This document shows, piece by piece, positions 1-7,600 of a DNA stretch of 16,742 nucleotides; position 1 is the stretch's first letter, and each line of letters begins with the position of its first letter. The notes under the pieces were generated by a model. That model worked only from the letters and a program-made list of their open reading frames with translations. It ran no database searches and was not told the DNA's origin. This DNA comes from CAYURR01 sp964446745 (GTDB lineage Bacteria > Bacillota > Clostridia > Lachnospirales > WQUN01), in assembly GCA_964446745.1 (NCBI GenBank), contig CAYURR010000049.1, positions 1 through 16,742 of the forward strand, written 5' to 3'. Made by a program: the position numbers and the translations under genes.

Positions 1-2
1 AT

Positions 3-185
3 ATTTCTGAAGATGAAAAAGATAGGCTTATTCGCAGCATAAATCCGGCATTTGAAAAAGCAAAGGGCGAAGTTCCCGGTGAAGCTACACAGTATGGGGT
101 AAAACAGATCATTTGGGATGGAAACTCGACGGTTGAACAAACAGCGGATATAGTAGCGGAGTATTTTGGATTGCCTCGCATCTAA
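3..185 (+). CDS. 3' end of an unrecognised protein (partial)
   Basis: An open frame runs in from the window edge for 60 codons and stops at TAA 183-185. The visible part is charged and looks helical. It ends in a stretch with an IIWDGNSTVEQTADIV core followed by AEYFGLPRI. The final 'STVEQTADIV' helix resembles the C-terminal helix of small P-loop kinases, but this is only a resemblance and I do not assign a family. The gene is oriented towards the leftward kinase gene, so the two converge on the hairpin at 210-239. It is real coding sequence by its codon pattern and by the hairpin placed after it, but the function is unknown. Confidence 0.6.
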   Translation: MSEDEKDRLIRSINPAFEKAKGEVPGEATQYGVKQIIWDGNSTVEQTADIVAEYFGLPRI

Positions 186-209
186 TAAATTAACGCTATA
201 ATTAAAGAT

Positions 210-239
210 AGCGGACACATAGCAAATGGCGTGTCCGCT
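210..239. terminator. Hairpin terminator between convergent genes
   Basis: A perfect 9-bp stem, AGCGGACAC (210-218) with GTGTCCGCT (231-239), encloses a 12-base loop. It is followed by TTTCTTATT on the plus strand and by an AT-rich stretch on the minus strand. It lies 24 bp after the plus-strand stop and 3 bp beyond the minus-strand kinase stop, so it could end both transcripts. Its right arm overlaps the 28-bp repeat that starts at 234. Confidence 0.65.
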
Positions 240-261
240 TTCTTATTGCATCCGACACAAC
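234..261 (+). repeat. 28-bp direct repeat, left copy
   Basis: All 28 bases, beginning TCCGCTTTCTTATTGC, are identical to 15356-15383 and in the same orientation. The match stops sharply on both sides. Here it covers the last codons of the GHKL kinase gene and the right arm of the hairpin. In the right copy it encodes part of a Cys motif. It could be an integration or recombination scar. Confidence 0.85.
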
Positions 262-1586
262 CCCAAGCTCACCGAAACGCAAAACTGCCCGTCCGCCTGC
301 TCCACACGCATACTGCCGCCGTACTTTTCCACCACGGCGGACACCGACGCAAGCCCTACGCCCTCACGCTCGCCATCTCGCTTACGGCTGAGATACCGCT
401 CACCGTTTTTATGTACCACGCCGTCAAAGGTGTTGTCCACGGTGAGAAAAAGGTAACTGCTCTGTGTTTCCATGCGTAGCTTGATTTTTCGGTGGCTTGC
501 TTCGGGTACAGTTGTGCAGCCCTCAATGGCATTCTCAAAGAGGTTGCCGAGCAGGACACACAGGTCAGTATCTTCAATGGAGCACTCGTTTCCAAGGTTG
601 CACTTAATGTCCAAATTCATAACGCCGGAGGTTTCGGCAAGGGCTATATAGTGGGCAATCATACTGTTCGCCGCATAATTTTCACAGACAATCAGCTCAC
701 GTTCGGGTGAGATAGACTTTTGATACTTCGAGATAAAAGCACGAACCCCCGCAATATCCCCCTCGGTCGCCATCGCACAAATCAGGGTAAGCTGATGACG
801 TAAATCATGCCGTGCCGCTTTTGTGCTTTCAATGTTCTTTGCAAGTGCCGCATACTGTTCACTTTGCACGGCAAGTAACATCTGCGCTTGTTTGGCTTGC
901 TCCTCGACTTCTATTGCGTGTTCCATACGGCGCACCACAATCGCCATAAGCGAACAAACAAGCACCGAACCGAAAATAATCGACAGGCGTATCGCAATAA
1001 TGACCGGTGAAATCTCATGCCCGAAGGCTTCCATCGTTGTGATAATCGAGATGAGTGCAAACACGGCCGGAATGGCTGTGATGTACTGCCACACATCACC
1101 CGATTTTATTTCCATGATTGGCTTAAGCACTTTTGAAAAAAACAAATATAGCGGCGGGTAAATCAGTACAATCACGGCTGTACGAACGAGTACATCTGTA
1201 CGGCAAGGCGACGTGACAAAGCTGTCAAATAACAGGGTACGGCAGATAATATAGGCACTGTCAATGGTCGACATAACGATTCCCACCATGAAAAAATCCA
1301 TAAACAACGTTTTGGTCGATGTATCCTTTGAAAAGCGCAAGGTAAGTAAAACATAGGGTATCATAAACAGCTTGCGATGCCATGAGAGTTCTGCCGAGCC
1401 AAATGCGAAGCGCTGCGAAAGCCAAAGATAGCTCAGTCCTTGCACGAGCATAATCATCGTAGCGTAGAAAAACAGCCGCCGAAAAGGTATCGTAAGCCGT
1501 GACATGACCGGCACATGGCGCAAGGGGAAGAACGGGTACACACTCAGCGAACCAAACAAAAATATCCAAACAGGCGATTCGTTCAT
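243..1586 (-). CDS. GHKL-type (AgrC-like) sensor histidine kinase
   Basis: This is a 447-residue membrane sensor kinase. The N-terminal ~220 residues hold about six hydrophobic segments (roughly 5-20, 38-56, 72-84, 95-118, 133-151, 166-184 and 194-218), followed by a short coiled-coil linker at 222-257. The cytoplasmic part has an AgrC-style H-box, ARHDLRHQL, with the likely phosphorylated His260. It also has an N-box, LLGNLFENAIEG (Asn348, Asn352), and a G-box, GVGLASV, around 409-415. The family senses peptide or other extracellular signals and phosphorylates a LytTR regulator; the LytTR gene ends 1 base before this start (TAA-A-ATG), so the pair is translationally coupled. GAGGG lies upstream of the ATG. 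The last six residues come from the 28-bp repeat, so the native C-terminus may have been replaced. No agrB or agrD is nearby, so the signal is unknown. Confidence 0.9.
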   Translation of the reverse strand: MNESPVWIFLFGSLSVYPFFPLRHVPVMSRLTIPFRRLFFYATMIMLVQGLSYLWLSQRFAFGSAELSWHRKLFMIPYVLLTLRFSKDTSTKTLFMDFFMVGIVMSTIDSAYIICRTLLFDSFVTSPCRTDVLVRTAVIVLIYPPLYLFFSKVLKPIMEIKSGDVWQYITAIPAVFALISIITTMEAFGHEISPVIIAIRLSIIFGSVLVCSLMAIVVRRMEHAIEVEEQAKQAQMLLAVQSEQYAALAKNIESTKAARHDLRHQLTLICAMATEGDIAGVRAFISKYQKSISPERELIVCENYAANSMIAHYIALAETSGVMNLDIKCNLGNECSIEDTDLCVLLGNLFENAIEGCTTVPEASHRKIKLRMETQSSYLFLTVDNTFDGVVHKNGERYLSRKRDGEREGVGLASVSAVVEKYGGSMRVEQADGQFCVSVSLGLCRMQ

Positions 1587-1587
1587 T

Positions 1588-2307
1588 TTATCTATCCCTC
1601 ATCTTTCGCCAGTGATAATCAACAAGTGCTTGTTTTATCTGCGTCTTGTTACGCATGTTAATCAACACCCGTGCGCCGGTAGTGAGCAGCAGATCATCCT
1701 CCTCAACCGTTTTCGCAAAATTCAAGTTCACGATATAGCCCTGATGACAGCGTAAAAAGCATGACTCACCCTCAAACTCTACCGCAAACTCCGAAAGAGG
1801 TTTTGTAGTCTTTAAACTTTCACCGCGCGCGTGAACGATTGTATTGCGCTTGTTTGATTCAATATATTCGATATCTTTTAAGTAAATCTGAAACTCCAAG
1901 CGGTCGCTTCTCACTATTATGCTCCGAAAGCTATCAAGCCATCTTGAAGCTACACGGGAAAAGCTATCGGCAAACTCGTCATAAGAAAACGGCTTTACCA
2001 AATAACCGTCGGCTGCCAAACTGTAGCTTGTCACAGCGTGGTCTTTTGATGTGGTGGTGAAAATGATATGACCCTTATAGCCGTCCGCTTTCAGAAGCTT
2101 CGCCGCATCCATGCCGGTCATTCCGTCCATGTATATGTCAAAGAAAATCAGATGAACCGGCTCTTTTGATAAGCCCACGATAAGACCCTCGGCACTGTCG
2201 TATTCGGCGACTACATATTCAAAGTTATGCTCATGGTCGTATCGAGCGAGGTATCCTCGTATGGTTTGCCGCTCGGCTAATAAGTCATCACATATGGCAA
2301 TCCGCAC
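1588..2307 (-). CDS. LytTR-family response regulator
   Basis: This AgrA-like transcription factor has 239 residues if it starts at GTG 2307, which has AGGGGG about 7 bases upstream; an in-frame ATG at 2325 lacks such a site. Residues 1-118 form a receiver domain with the acidic pair D7-D8, phospho-acceptor D57 in FFDIYMDGMTG, the FTTTS switch at 83-87, and K105 in VKPFSYDEF. Residues ~128-239 form a LytTR DNA-binding domain, with IEYIESNKRNTIVHA and LRCHQGYIVNLNFAKT as family landmarks. LytTR proteins bind paired direct repeats about two helical turns apart. It is cotranscribed with its cognate GHKL kinase downstream and probably with the antitoxin gene upstream. The repeats at 2750-2783, ahead of the divergent gene, are a plausible target. 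Confidence 0.93.
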   Translation of the reverse strand: MRIAICDDLLAERQTIRGYLARYDHEHNFEYVVAEYDSAEGLIVGLSKEPVHLIFFDIYMDGMTGMDAAKLLKADGYKGHIIFTTTSKDHAVTSYSLAADGYLVKPFSYDEFADSFSRVASRWLDSFRSIIVRSDRLEFQIYLKDIEYIESNKRNTIVHARGESLKTTKPLSEFAVEFEGESCFLRCHQGYIVNLNFAKTVEEDDLLLTTGARVLINMRNKTQIKQALVDYHWRKMRDR

Positions 2308-2328
2308 CCCGTCACCCCCTACCATTAC

Positions 2329-2364
2329 CTAAAACAGGCCGCTGTGCGTACTGGACAATCTCAT
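2329..2364 (-). pseudogene. 12-codon ORF in the toxin position (possible remnant)
   Basis: An ATG overlaps the antitoxin stop as ATGA, which is the arrangement normally used by RelE/YafQ-type toxin genes. The frame reads MRLSSTHSGLF and then stops at TAG. No toxin-like sequence follows before the response regulator. It may be the stump of a deleted toxin gene or a chance ORF. Confidence 0.25.
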
Positions 2365-2651
2365 ACCTCATCGTTTTCCTCCGCTGCGAGGTCGGCGTCC
2401 ACTTCCGCCAGTATCTCACTAAAACTCGAATACCGCTTGGGATAGCGTTCAATTCCGTTTAGTATAGCGTTTAATTTTTCAGCATTTGGCTGGTCTTTTG
2501 AGATTTCAAACGGAATCCCTTGTCTGCGCACCACAGCTCGCGCAAAAATATTAAAGGCTGTCGTCATATTCAGCCCAAGCTCAGCACATAGCGTTTCAAA
2601 ATCTTTTTTTAGCATTTCGTCCATGCGGATATTGATATTTACCTGACCCAT
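2361..2651 (-). CDS. RelB/DinJ-family antitoxin, orphan
   Basis: This 96-residue protein begins at ATG 2651, where GAGGAG sits 9 bases upstream; an in-frame ATG at 2681 would have no ribosome site and would lie at the transcription start. The N-terminal ~50 residues form the ribbon-helix-helix typical of DinJ: a VNINIRMDE strand, the helix LKKDFETLCAELGL, then MTTAFNIFARAVVRRQGIPFEI. The C-terminal half is acidic and charged, as expected for the toxin-wrapping tail. Such proteins neutralise a YafQ/RelE-type ribonuclease and repress their own promoter. Here the downstream gene is a response regulator rather than a toxin, so this is an orphan antitoxin that might act as a stand-alone repressor. 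Confidence 0.88.
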   Translation of the reverse strand: MGQVNINIRMDEMLKKDFETLCAELGLNMTTAFNIFARAVVRRQGIPFEISKDQPNAEKLNAILNGIERYPKRYSSFSEILAEVDADLAAEENDEV

Positions 2652-2673
2652 ATCGTCACGCTCCTCAAAAATA

Positions 2674-2689
2674 ATATGCATATCATATG
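2674..2689. promoter_or_regulatory. Overlapping palindromes at the -10: candidate antitoxin operator
   Basis: ATATGCATAT (2674-2683) and CATATCATATG (2679-2689) overlap each other and cover the -10 and probable transcription start of the antitoxin promoter. Ribbon-helix-helix antitoxins usually bind short palindromes in this position. Binding by this protein is inferred from the layout. Confidence 0.45.
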
Positions 2690-2710
2690 TAATTTTATGT
2701 GCATTGTCAA
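2682..2710 (-). promoter_or_regulatory. Sigma-A promoter of the antitoxin/TCS unit
   Basis: On the minus strand a perfect -35 TTGACA (2705-2710) is separated by 17 bases from the -10 TATGAT (2682-2687). Transcription would start near 2675, about 24 bases before the antitoxin start at 2651. Confidence 0.75.
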
Positions 2711-2749
2711 CGTTTGTTCTTTATCAATGCCTTTTTGAAAAAATTTTGC

Positions 2750-2783
2750 TGCTGATTTTACATAAAACTTGCTGGTTTTACAT
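2750..2783 (+). promoter_or_regulatory. Two 14-bp direct repeats 20 bp apart (candidate LytTR activator site)
   Basis: TGCTGATTTTACAT at 2750-2763 is repeated as TGCTGGTTTTACAT at 2770-2783, with one difference and a period of 20 bp. The repeats end 28 bases before the extended -10 at 2812. LytTR and AgrA/ComE regulators bind repeats separated by about two helical turns in this position. The response regulator gene at 1588-2307 is the obvious candidate binder. Confidence 0.5.
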
Positions 2784-2808
2784 CTTCACGGATTTTGAAA
2801 AAAATTTT

Positions 2809-2817
2809 TGCTATGAT
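2809..2817 (+). promoter_or_regulatory. Extended -10 promoter of the receiver-like gene
   Basis: TGCTATGAT provides the TGn extension plus a TATGAT -10 hexamer. No good -35 exists 17 bases upstream (CGGATT), which suggests dependence on an activator. This may also be the promoter for the arylsulfotransferase and surface-protein genes downstream. Confidence 0.5.
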
Positions 2818-2875
2818 GACTGAATAAAGCAAGTTCAAAAATTTGCAGACAAAATTGCAATGAGGAGGAATGAAG

Positions 2876-3232
2876 ATGCTTGCCATACTCTCAACCACCA
2901 TCGAAAACGCACAGTGGTTGTCCGAGCAGTTAGAGCGGTACAATGGGCGGCGCGGTCGATACCAAAGCGCGCTGCTGTTTGAAACCGAAGCGGAATTTTT
3001 CGCGGCGGTTGCCGCAAACACCTTTGATAGATTCATCATCGACAGGCCAAGCGGCGCGGTAGACATTGCACGGCGAATTAAGGAGCGGCACCCGACTTGC
3101 TTGGTTGCCGTCATATCGGACAACGCAGACGATGCCGTGCTTTGTTACGGCGCGCACATCGAGCTTGTGCTCACATCAAAGGATTTGGAGCAGCCCTTTG
3201 AAATGCTGTCTATGCGGCTGGCAATGGTTTGA
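2876..3232 (+). CDS. Stand-alone degenerate receiver-like protein
   Basis: This 118-residue protein is read from ATG 2876, which has GAGGAGG about 7 bases upstream; the ATG at 2870 abuts that site. The fold pattern is that of a response-regulator receiver: a first strand MLAIL, helix 1, a third strand FDRFIID with Asp56 in the phospho-acceptor position, a fourth strand CLVAVISD and LVLTSKD with Lys102. The acidic pair that should follow the first strand is replaced by S6-T7-T8, so metal-dependent phosphorylation looks unlikely. No output domain follows. The protein may bind a partner rather than act as a switch. It lies 137 bp upstream of the arylsulfotransferase gene on the same strand. The receiver assignment is by pattern and is moderately sure. 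Confidence 0.65.
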   Translation: MLAILSTTIENAQWLSEQLERYNGRRGRYQSALLFETEAEFFAAVAANTFDRFIIDRPSGAVDIARRIKERHPTCLVAVISDNADDAVLCYGAHIELVLTSKDLEQPFEMLSMRLAMV

Positions 3233-3369
3233 TGAATGTGTAACACAGCTTCACCCCCGAAAAAGAGTGAGCACACGCGAGCAAAAACACAAGGAAGCTT
3301 GCCGCACTTGCGGAAAGGGCATAGGGTACCCTTAACACCCTAAATAAAATAGTAAGAGGAGAAGATGTT

Positions 3370-4671
3370 ATGAATACGAAGTCAAACTGCAAACCAAGAG
3401 GAGTCGAAACGGGCTTTGAGAGAATACCTTCCTTAACCATCATTGGGGATAGCGGTCTGCCCGGAAATTTTTACCTATCCTTTATCTCTGTTCCCGCCAT
3501 CATTCAGCTGGACGGTAGTGGAAATCTCGTTTGGGCAGACGAGGCACCAGCGAAAGCCGAACCCTTACCGGAGAGCTACACAATACCCGATGGTCAAGAA
3601 TTTCCGGACGGTCGGGGTTGGTGGGATTTCAAAAAGACAATCGGCACAGATGGCAAGGTCTATTGCAACTGCCATGCAAAGGTAGATGATGCCAATAATT
3701 ATAGTGTGTCAGGCTATCATCCGGGGAAACGTGTGATCCTGCCCGAGGATTACATCGACCGCAAGGAGTTGAACCTTTTGACTGACCCCGACTGCAAGTG
3801 TCTGACTCTGTTGCCTGACAACGAATACCCCAACTACGGTATTGACCAAGACAATTATGTGGACGGACATGATTTTTTGCTGTTCACCCCCGACCATTAT
3901 ATCCTGTCAAGCTATCGTTTCGATCAAGATAGTAACTCTGTCTACAGCTACTTGCAGGAGGTGGAAGAGGGTAAGGTGGTCTGGCGTTGGAGCAGTATTT
4001 TATACGAAAACCTGTCTGCATTCACGTCTGATTCCTCGAAAGCGGAAGAGCCGTATACTGATGTCGTTGATAGCGTCCATTTCAATTCGATGTGCTTAGA
4101 CAGTGACGGAAACTTGATTTGTTCCTTCCGTCACGTCGACACCATTATGAAAATCAGCCGTGGCAAAAATGCACCCTCTGGTGTCGGAGAGATCATTTGG
4201 CAGCTTTCCGGAGACAAAGATGAATTTGGATTGACAGAAGAACAAAAAACCGACCATCAGCACTATGTACGCCGAGAAGACGATTACGGCAGAACCATTG
4301 AGCAAAATGACATTGGGGGAGCTTGTGTTGGCGGTGTCACCAAGCTAACCTGCTTTGACAACCAAAACACCAGTAGGAAAACCCGATTGGTAAGATATGA
4401 GATTGACCAAAATGCAAAGACCTGCGTTGCCTTCGACGGAAAGGAAATCTATAAAAAATACTCATCTGCCTGCGGCTCGGTACAGTATATCGGAAACGGT
4501 ATCTGTGTTGTCGGCTGGGGAAAGGCAGAGTGTGAACTCATAACAGACGAGCGTGATTGTATGACAGTGTATGACTTTAAGAAAGAAGTACAAGAACAAG
4601 AGCTGATGACTGTTGTGCTAAACAGCCATCGGGGATACAACTTCACCTACCGCTGTGTGTATTCTGATTAA
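3370..4671 (+). CDS. Arylsulfotransferase (ASST)-family protein
   Basis: This is a 433-residue protein of the PAPS-independent arylsulfate sulfotransferase group, beta-propeller enzymes that move a sulfuryl group from one phenolic compound to another. Family landmarks in order are GYHPGKRVIL (115-124), DGHDFLLFTPDHY (165-177), VHFNSMCLDSDGNLICSFRH (236-255), GEIIWQLSGD (273-282), QHYV (297-300) and ACGSVQYIGNGICVVGWG (367-384). His167, His237, Asn239, Arg254 and His298 occupy positions matching the conserved His/Asn/Arg set of the family, so activity is plausible. There is no signal peptide or membrane segment, so it appears cytoplasmic, unlike the periplasmic enzymes of enterobacteria. The ATG has GAGGAG 8 bases upstream. 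The gene for a giant SLH protein follows after 24 bp. The substrate is unknown. Confidence 0.85.
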   Translation: MNTKSNCKPRGVETGFERIPSLTIIGDSGLPGNFYLSFISVPAIIQLDGSGNLVWADEAPAKAEPLPESYTIPDGQEFPDGRGWWDFKKTIGTDGKVYCNCHAKVDDANNYSVSGYHPGKRVILPEDYIDRKELNLLTDPDCKCLTLLPDNEYPNYGIDQDNYVDGHDFLLFTPDHYILSSYRFDQDSNSVYSYLQEVEEGKVVWRWSSILYENLSAFTSDSSKAEEPYTDVVDSVHFNSMCLDSDGNLICSFRHVDTIMKISRGKNAPSGVGEIIWQLSGDKDEFGLTEEQKTDHQHYVRREDDYGRTIEQNDIGGACVGGVTKLTCFDNQNTSRKTRLVRYEIDQNAKTCVAFDGKEIYKKYSSACGSVQYIGNGICVVGWGKAECELITDERDCMTVYDFKKEVQEQELMTVVLNSHRGYNFTYRCVYSD

Positions 4672-4695
4672 GGAATTTCAAGGAGGAACGAACCC

Positions 4696-7600
4696 ATGTA
4701 CACATCACCATTTAAGCGAATACTATCCATCCTGCTAACGGTGGCAATGGTATTTTCCATGAGCGGCATGACCGCTTTTGCCGAGGAGCTTGTACTGCCC
4801 CTTGGTACATCCACCCAAGCCGACTGTCACCTGGCGCATGACGAAGCTTGCGGCTACATAGCGGCGGTTGTCGGCGCAGACTGCGAACACTCTTGCGAGT
4901 TGTGCGAGGCCAAGGACAGCGGAAAAGCACAAACACCGCCGCAAGGCGCACAGCTTATCACGGCGTTTGCGCCGCTGGATGAAGCAGTCCGCTATCAGCG
5001 AGCCACAAGCCCGGTTCTGCCGGAAACCATTGAGGCAATCGTGGACGGCGAACCCGCCGAAATCCCGGTGATATGGGAGGCAGAGGGCTACAACGCAGAT
5101 GCGCCCGATGTGGGGCTGTACGCCTTTTACGCCAATGTGAGCGAGGGTTATGCCCTTGCATACGGTGTAGAGCTGCCGAAAATCACGGTGATGCTCGTAT
5201 CACGCGCGCGCATGGCGGGCGCAGGCACAGAGGCGAACCCGTTGCAAATCACGAACGCTTCACAGCTTGCCGAGACTGCCGAGCTTGTGAACGTCGGCAA
5301 GTTAGAAAGCACCGTGCTTGGCAGCAGCACGGCGACAATCTACCTCAAGCTGATGAACGACCTTGACCTGTCGGCGTATGGCGCGGGCTACAACAGCGGC
5401 AAGGGTTGGGTGCCGATTGGGAATGTTACTAACCGTTTCAAAGGCACATTTGACGGCAACGGCAAGGTCATCACCGGGCTGTATATCAACGACAACACAA
5501 CTGATTACATGGGGCTGTTCGGCTACGTTGCAATGGGCACGATTCAAAACCTCGGTGTTGTAGGTGGCAGTGTCACCGGCAACAACTATGTCGGGGGCGT
5601 GGCGGGGGGTATCAGCAGCTCAATCACCGTCACAAACTGCTATGCCACAGGCGCAGTCAACGGCAACAACAACAATGTCGGCGGCGTGGTTGGGGGAGTC
5701 TACAACAGCACCGTCACAAACTGCTATGCCACAGGCACAGTCAACGGCAGCAACAACAATGTCGGCGGCGTGGTTGGGGAGGTCATCTTCGGCACCATCA
5801 CAAACTGCTATGCCACAGGCGCAGTCAGCGGTGGCACCAGTGTGGGCGGCGTGGCGGGGTGGGGCAGCAACAGCACCGTCACAAATTGCGCCGCGCTAAA
5901 TCCAACCGTGAAAGCGACAGGATCATATGTCGGGCGTGTGATAGGGTATTTAAGCGGCAGCACCCTTTCAGGCAACATCGCCTTTAGCGGCATGGGTACA
6001 GACGGCGGCACAGCCTTTGGCGGCGGTAATGCACTTGACCATATAGACGGCTTATCCAAAACCGCCCCAGAAATATCGGCAAGCGGCTTTTTCCAAAGCG
6101 TGTTCACCAATGATACGTCCATGTGGACATTCGCCTCCGGCAAACTCCCCGGCTTTGGCGCAGCGGTGGATATGCCCGGGCACATCAACGAAACCGGCGC
6201 ACCGTTTTTAGGCGACGGCACAGACACCGACCCCTACCTCATCGGCACGGCGGCAGAGCTTGCCAAGCTTGCGGAGCTTGTGAACGCAAGCACATCGCCC
6301 TATGCGGACATCGGCACATACTACAAGCTGACGTCAGACATCGACCTTTCCGCCTACGGCACGGGCTGGAACGGCGGCAAGGGTTGGGTGCCGATTGGGA
6401 ATAACACCAACTACTTCAAAGGCAACTTTGACGGCAACGGCAAAATAATCACCAGGCTGTATATTAACGACAGCACACTCGATGACGCAGGGCTGTTTGG
6501 CTATGTTGGCGGCGTCACGATTAAAAATTTCGGAGTTGTGGGCGGCAGTGTCACCGGCAATTTACGTGTCGGCGGCGTGGCAGGGTTTGCCGGCGGCAGC
6601 ATTATCTCAAACTGCTTTGCCACAGGCGAAGTCAGCGGCAACACCCAAATCGGCGGTGTGATGGGGGCTGTCAACAGTAGTACTGTCACAAACTGCTACG
6701 CTACTGGCGCAGTTATCGGCAACAACGCGGTCGGCGGTGTGGTGGGGTATGCCTTCTCCAGCAGTGCCGTCACCAACTGCGCCGCGCTGAATCCAACCGT
6801 GAAAGCGACAGGCCAAGATGTTGGGCGTGTGGTGGGGTATAACAGTAGCACCCTATCCGGCAACATCGCCTTTGGCGGCATGGGTACAGGCGGCGGCACA
6901 GCCTTTGGCGGCACAAATACACATGACGGATTAGACGGCGAAAGCAAGACCGCTGCCGAAATCTCAGCAAGCGGCTTTTTCCAAAGCGTGTTCACCGGCG
7001 ATACGTCCATGTGGACATTTGCAGACGGCAAGCTGCCCGGCTTCGGCGGGTTGGTGGATATGCCCGTGCACCTTATCGACAGCGGCGCACCGTTTGCAGG
7101 TGGCGGCACAGACACCGACCCCTACCTCATCGGCACGGCGGCACAGCTCGCCAAGCTTGCGGAGCTTGTGAACGCAGGTACAGCGCCCTATGCAGACAGC
7201 GGTAAATACTACAAGCTGACGGCAGACATAGACCTATCCGCCTACGGCACGGGCTATAACGGCGGCAAGGGTTGGGTGCCGATTGGAACAACCTTCCAAA
7301 AATCGTTCAACGGCAACTTTGACGGCAACGGCAAGGTTATCACCGGGCTGTATATTAACGACAGCACAGCTAACAACATGGGCTTATTTGGTATTTTTAG
7401 AAGTTGTACGATTAAAAACCTCGGCATTGTGGGTGGCAGTGTCAGTGGCGGCGTCTATGTCGGCGGTGTGGTAGGCTATGTCTACAACAGCACTGTTACA
7501 AACTGCTATGCCACAGGCAGCGTCACCGGCAACGACTATGTCGGCGGCGTGGCAGGGTATGTCGAATATAACAACAGCCCCGTCACAAACTGCTACGCCA

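Noticed and set aside
2758..3123. A 121-codon minus-strand frame over the receiver-like gene
   Set aside because: The plus-strand frame has an ideal ribosome site and receiver pattern, while this one has neither and would run through the divergent promoter region.
3300..3350. Short inverted sequences (AGGGTACCCT and CCGC-GCGG) before the arylsulfotransferase gene
   Set aside because: The stems are 4-5 bp and not followed by a T-run, too weak to call a terminator or operator. No convincing promoter was seen in 3233-3369 either.
5569..5900. Regularly spaced short repeats that might be taken for a CRISPR or minisatellite array
   Set aside because: They are in-frame coding repeats (VGGVVG...NCYATG rungs) of a long open reading frame with diverged copies, so they are protein repeats.
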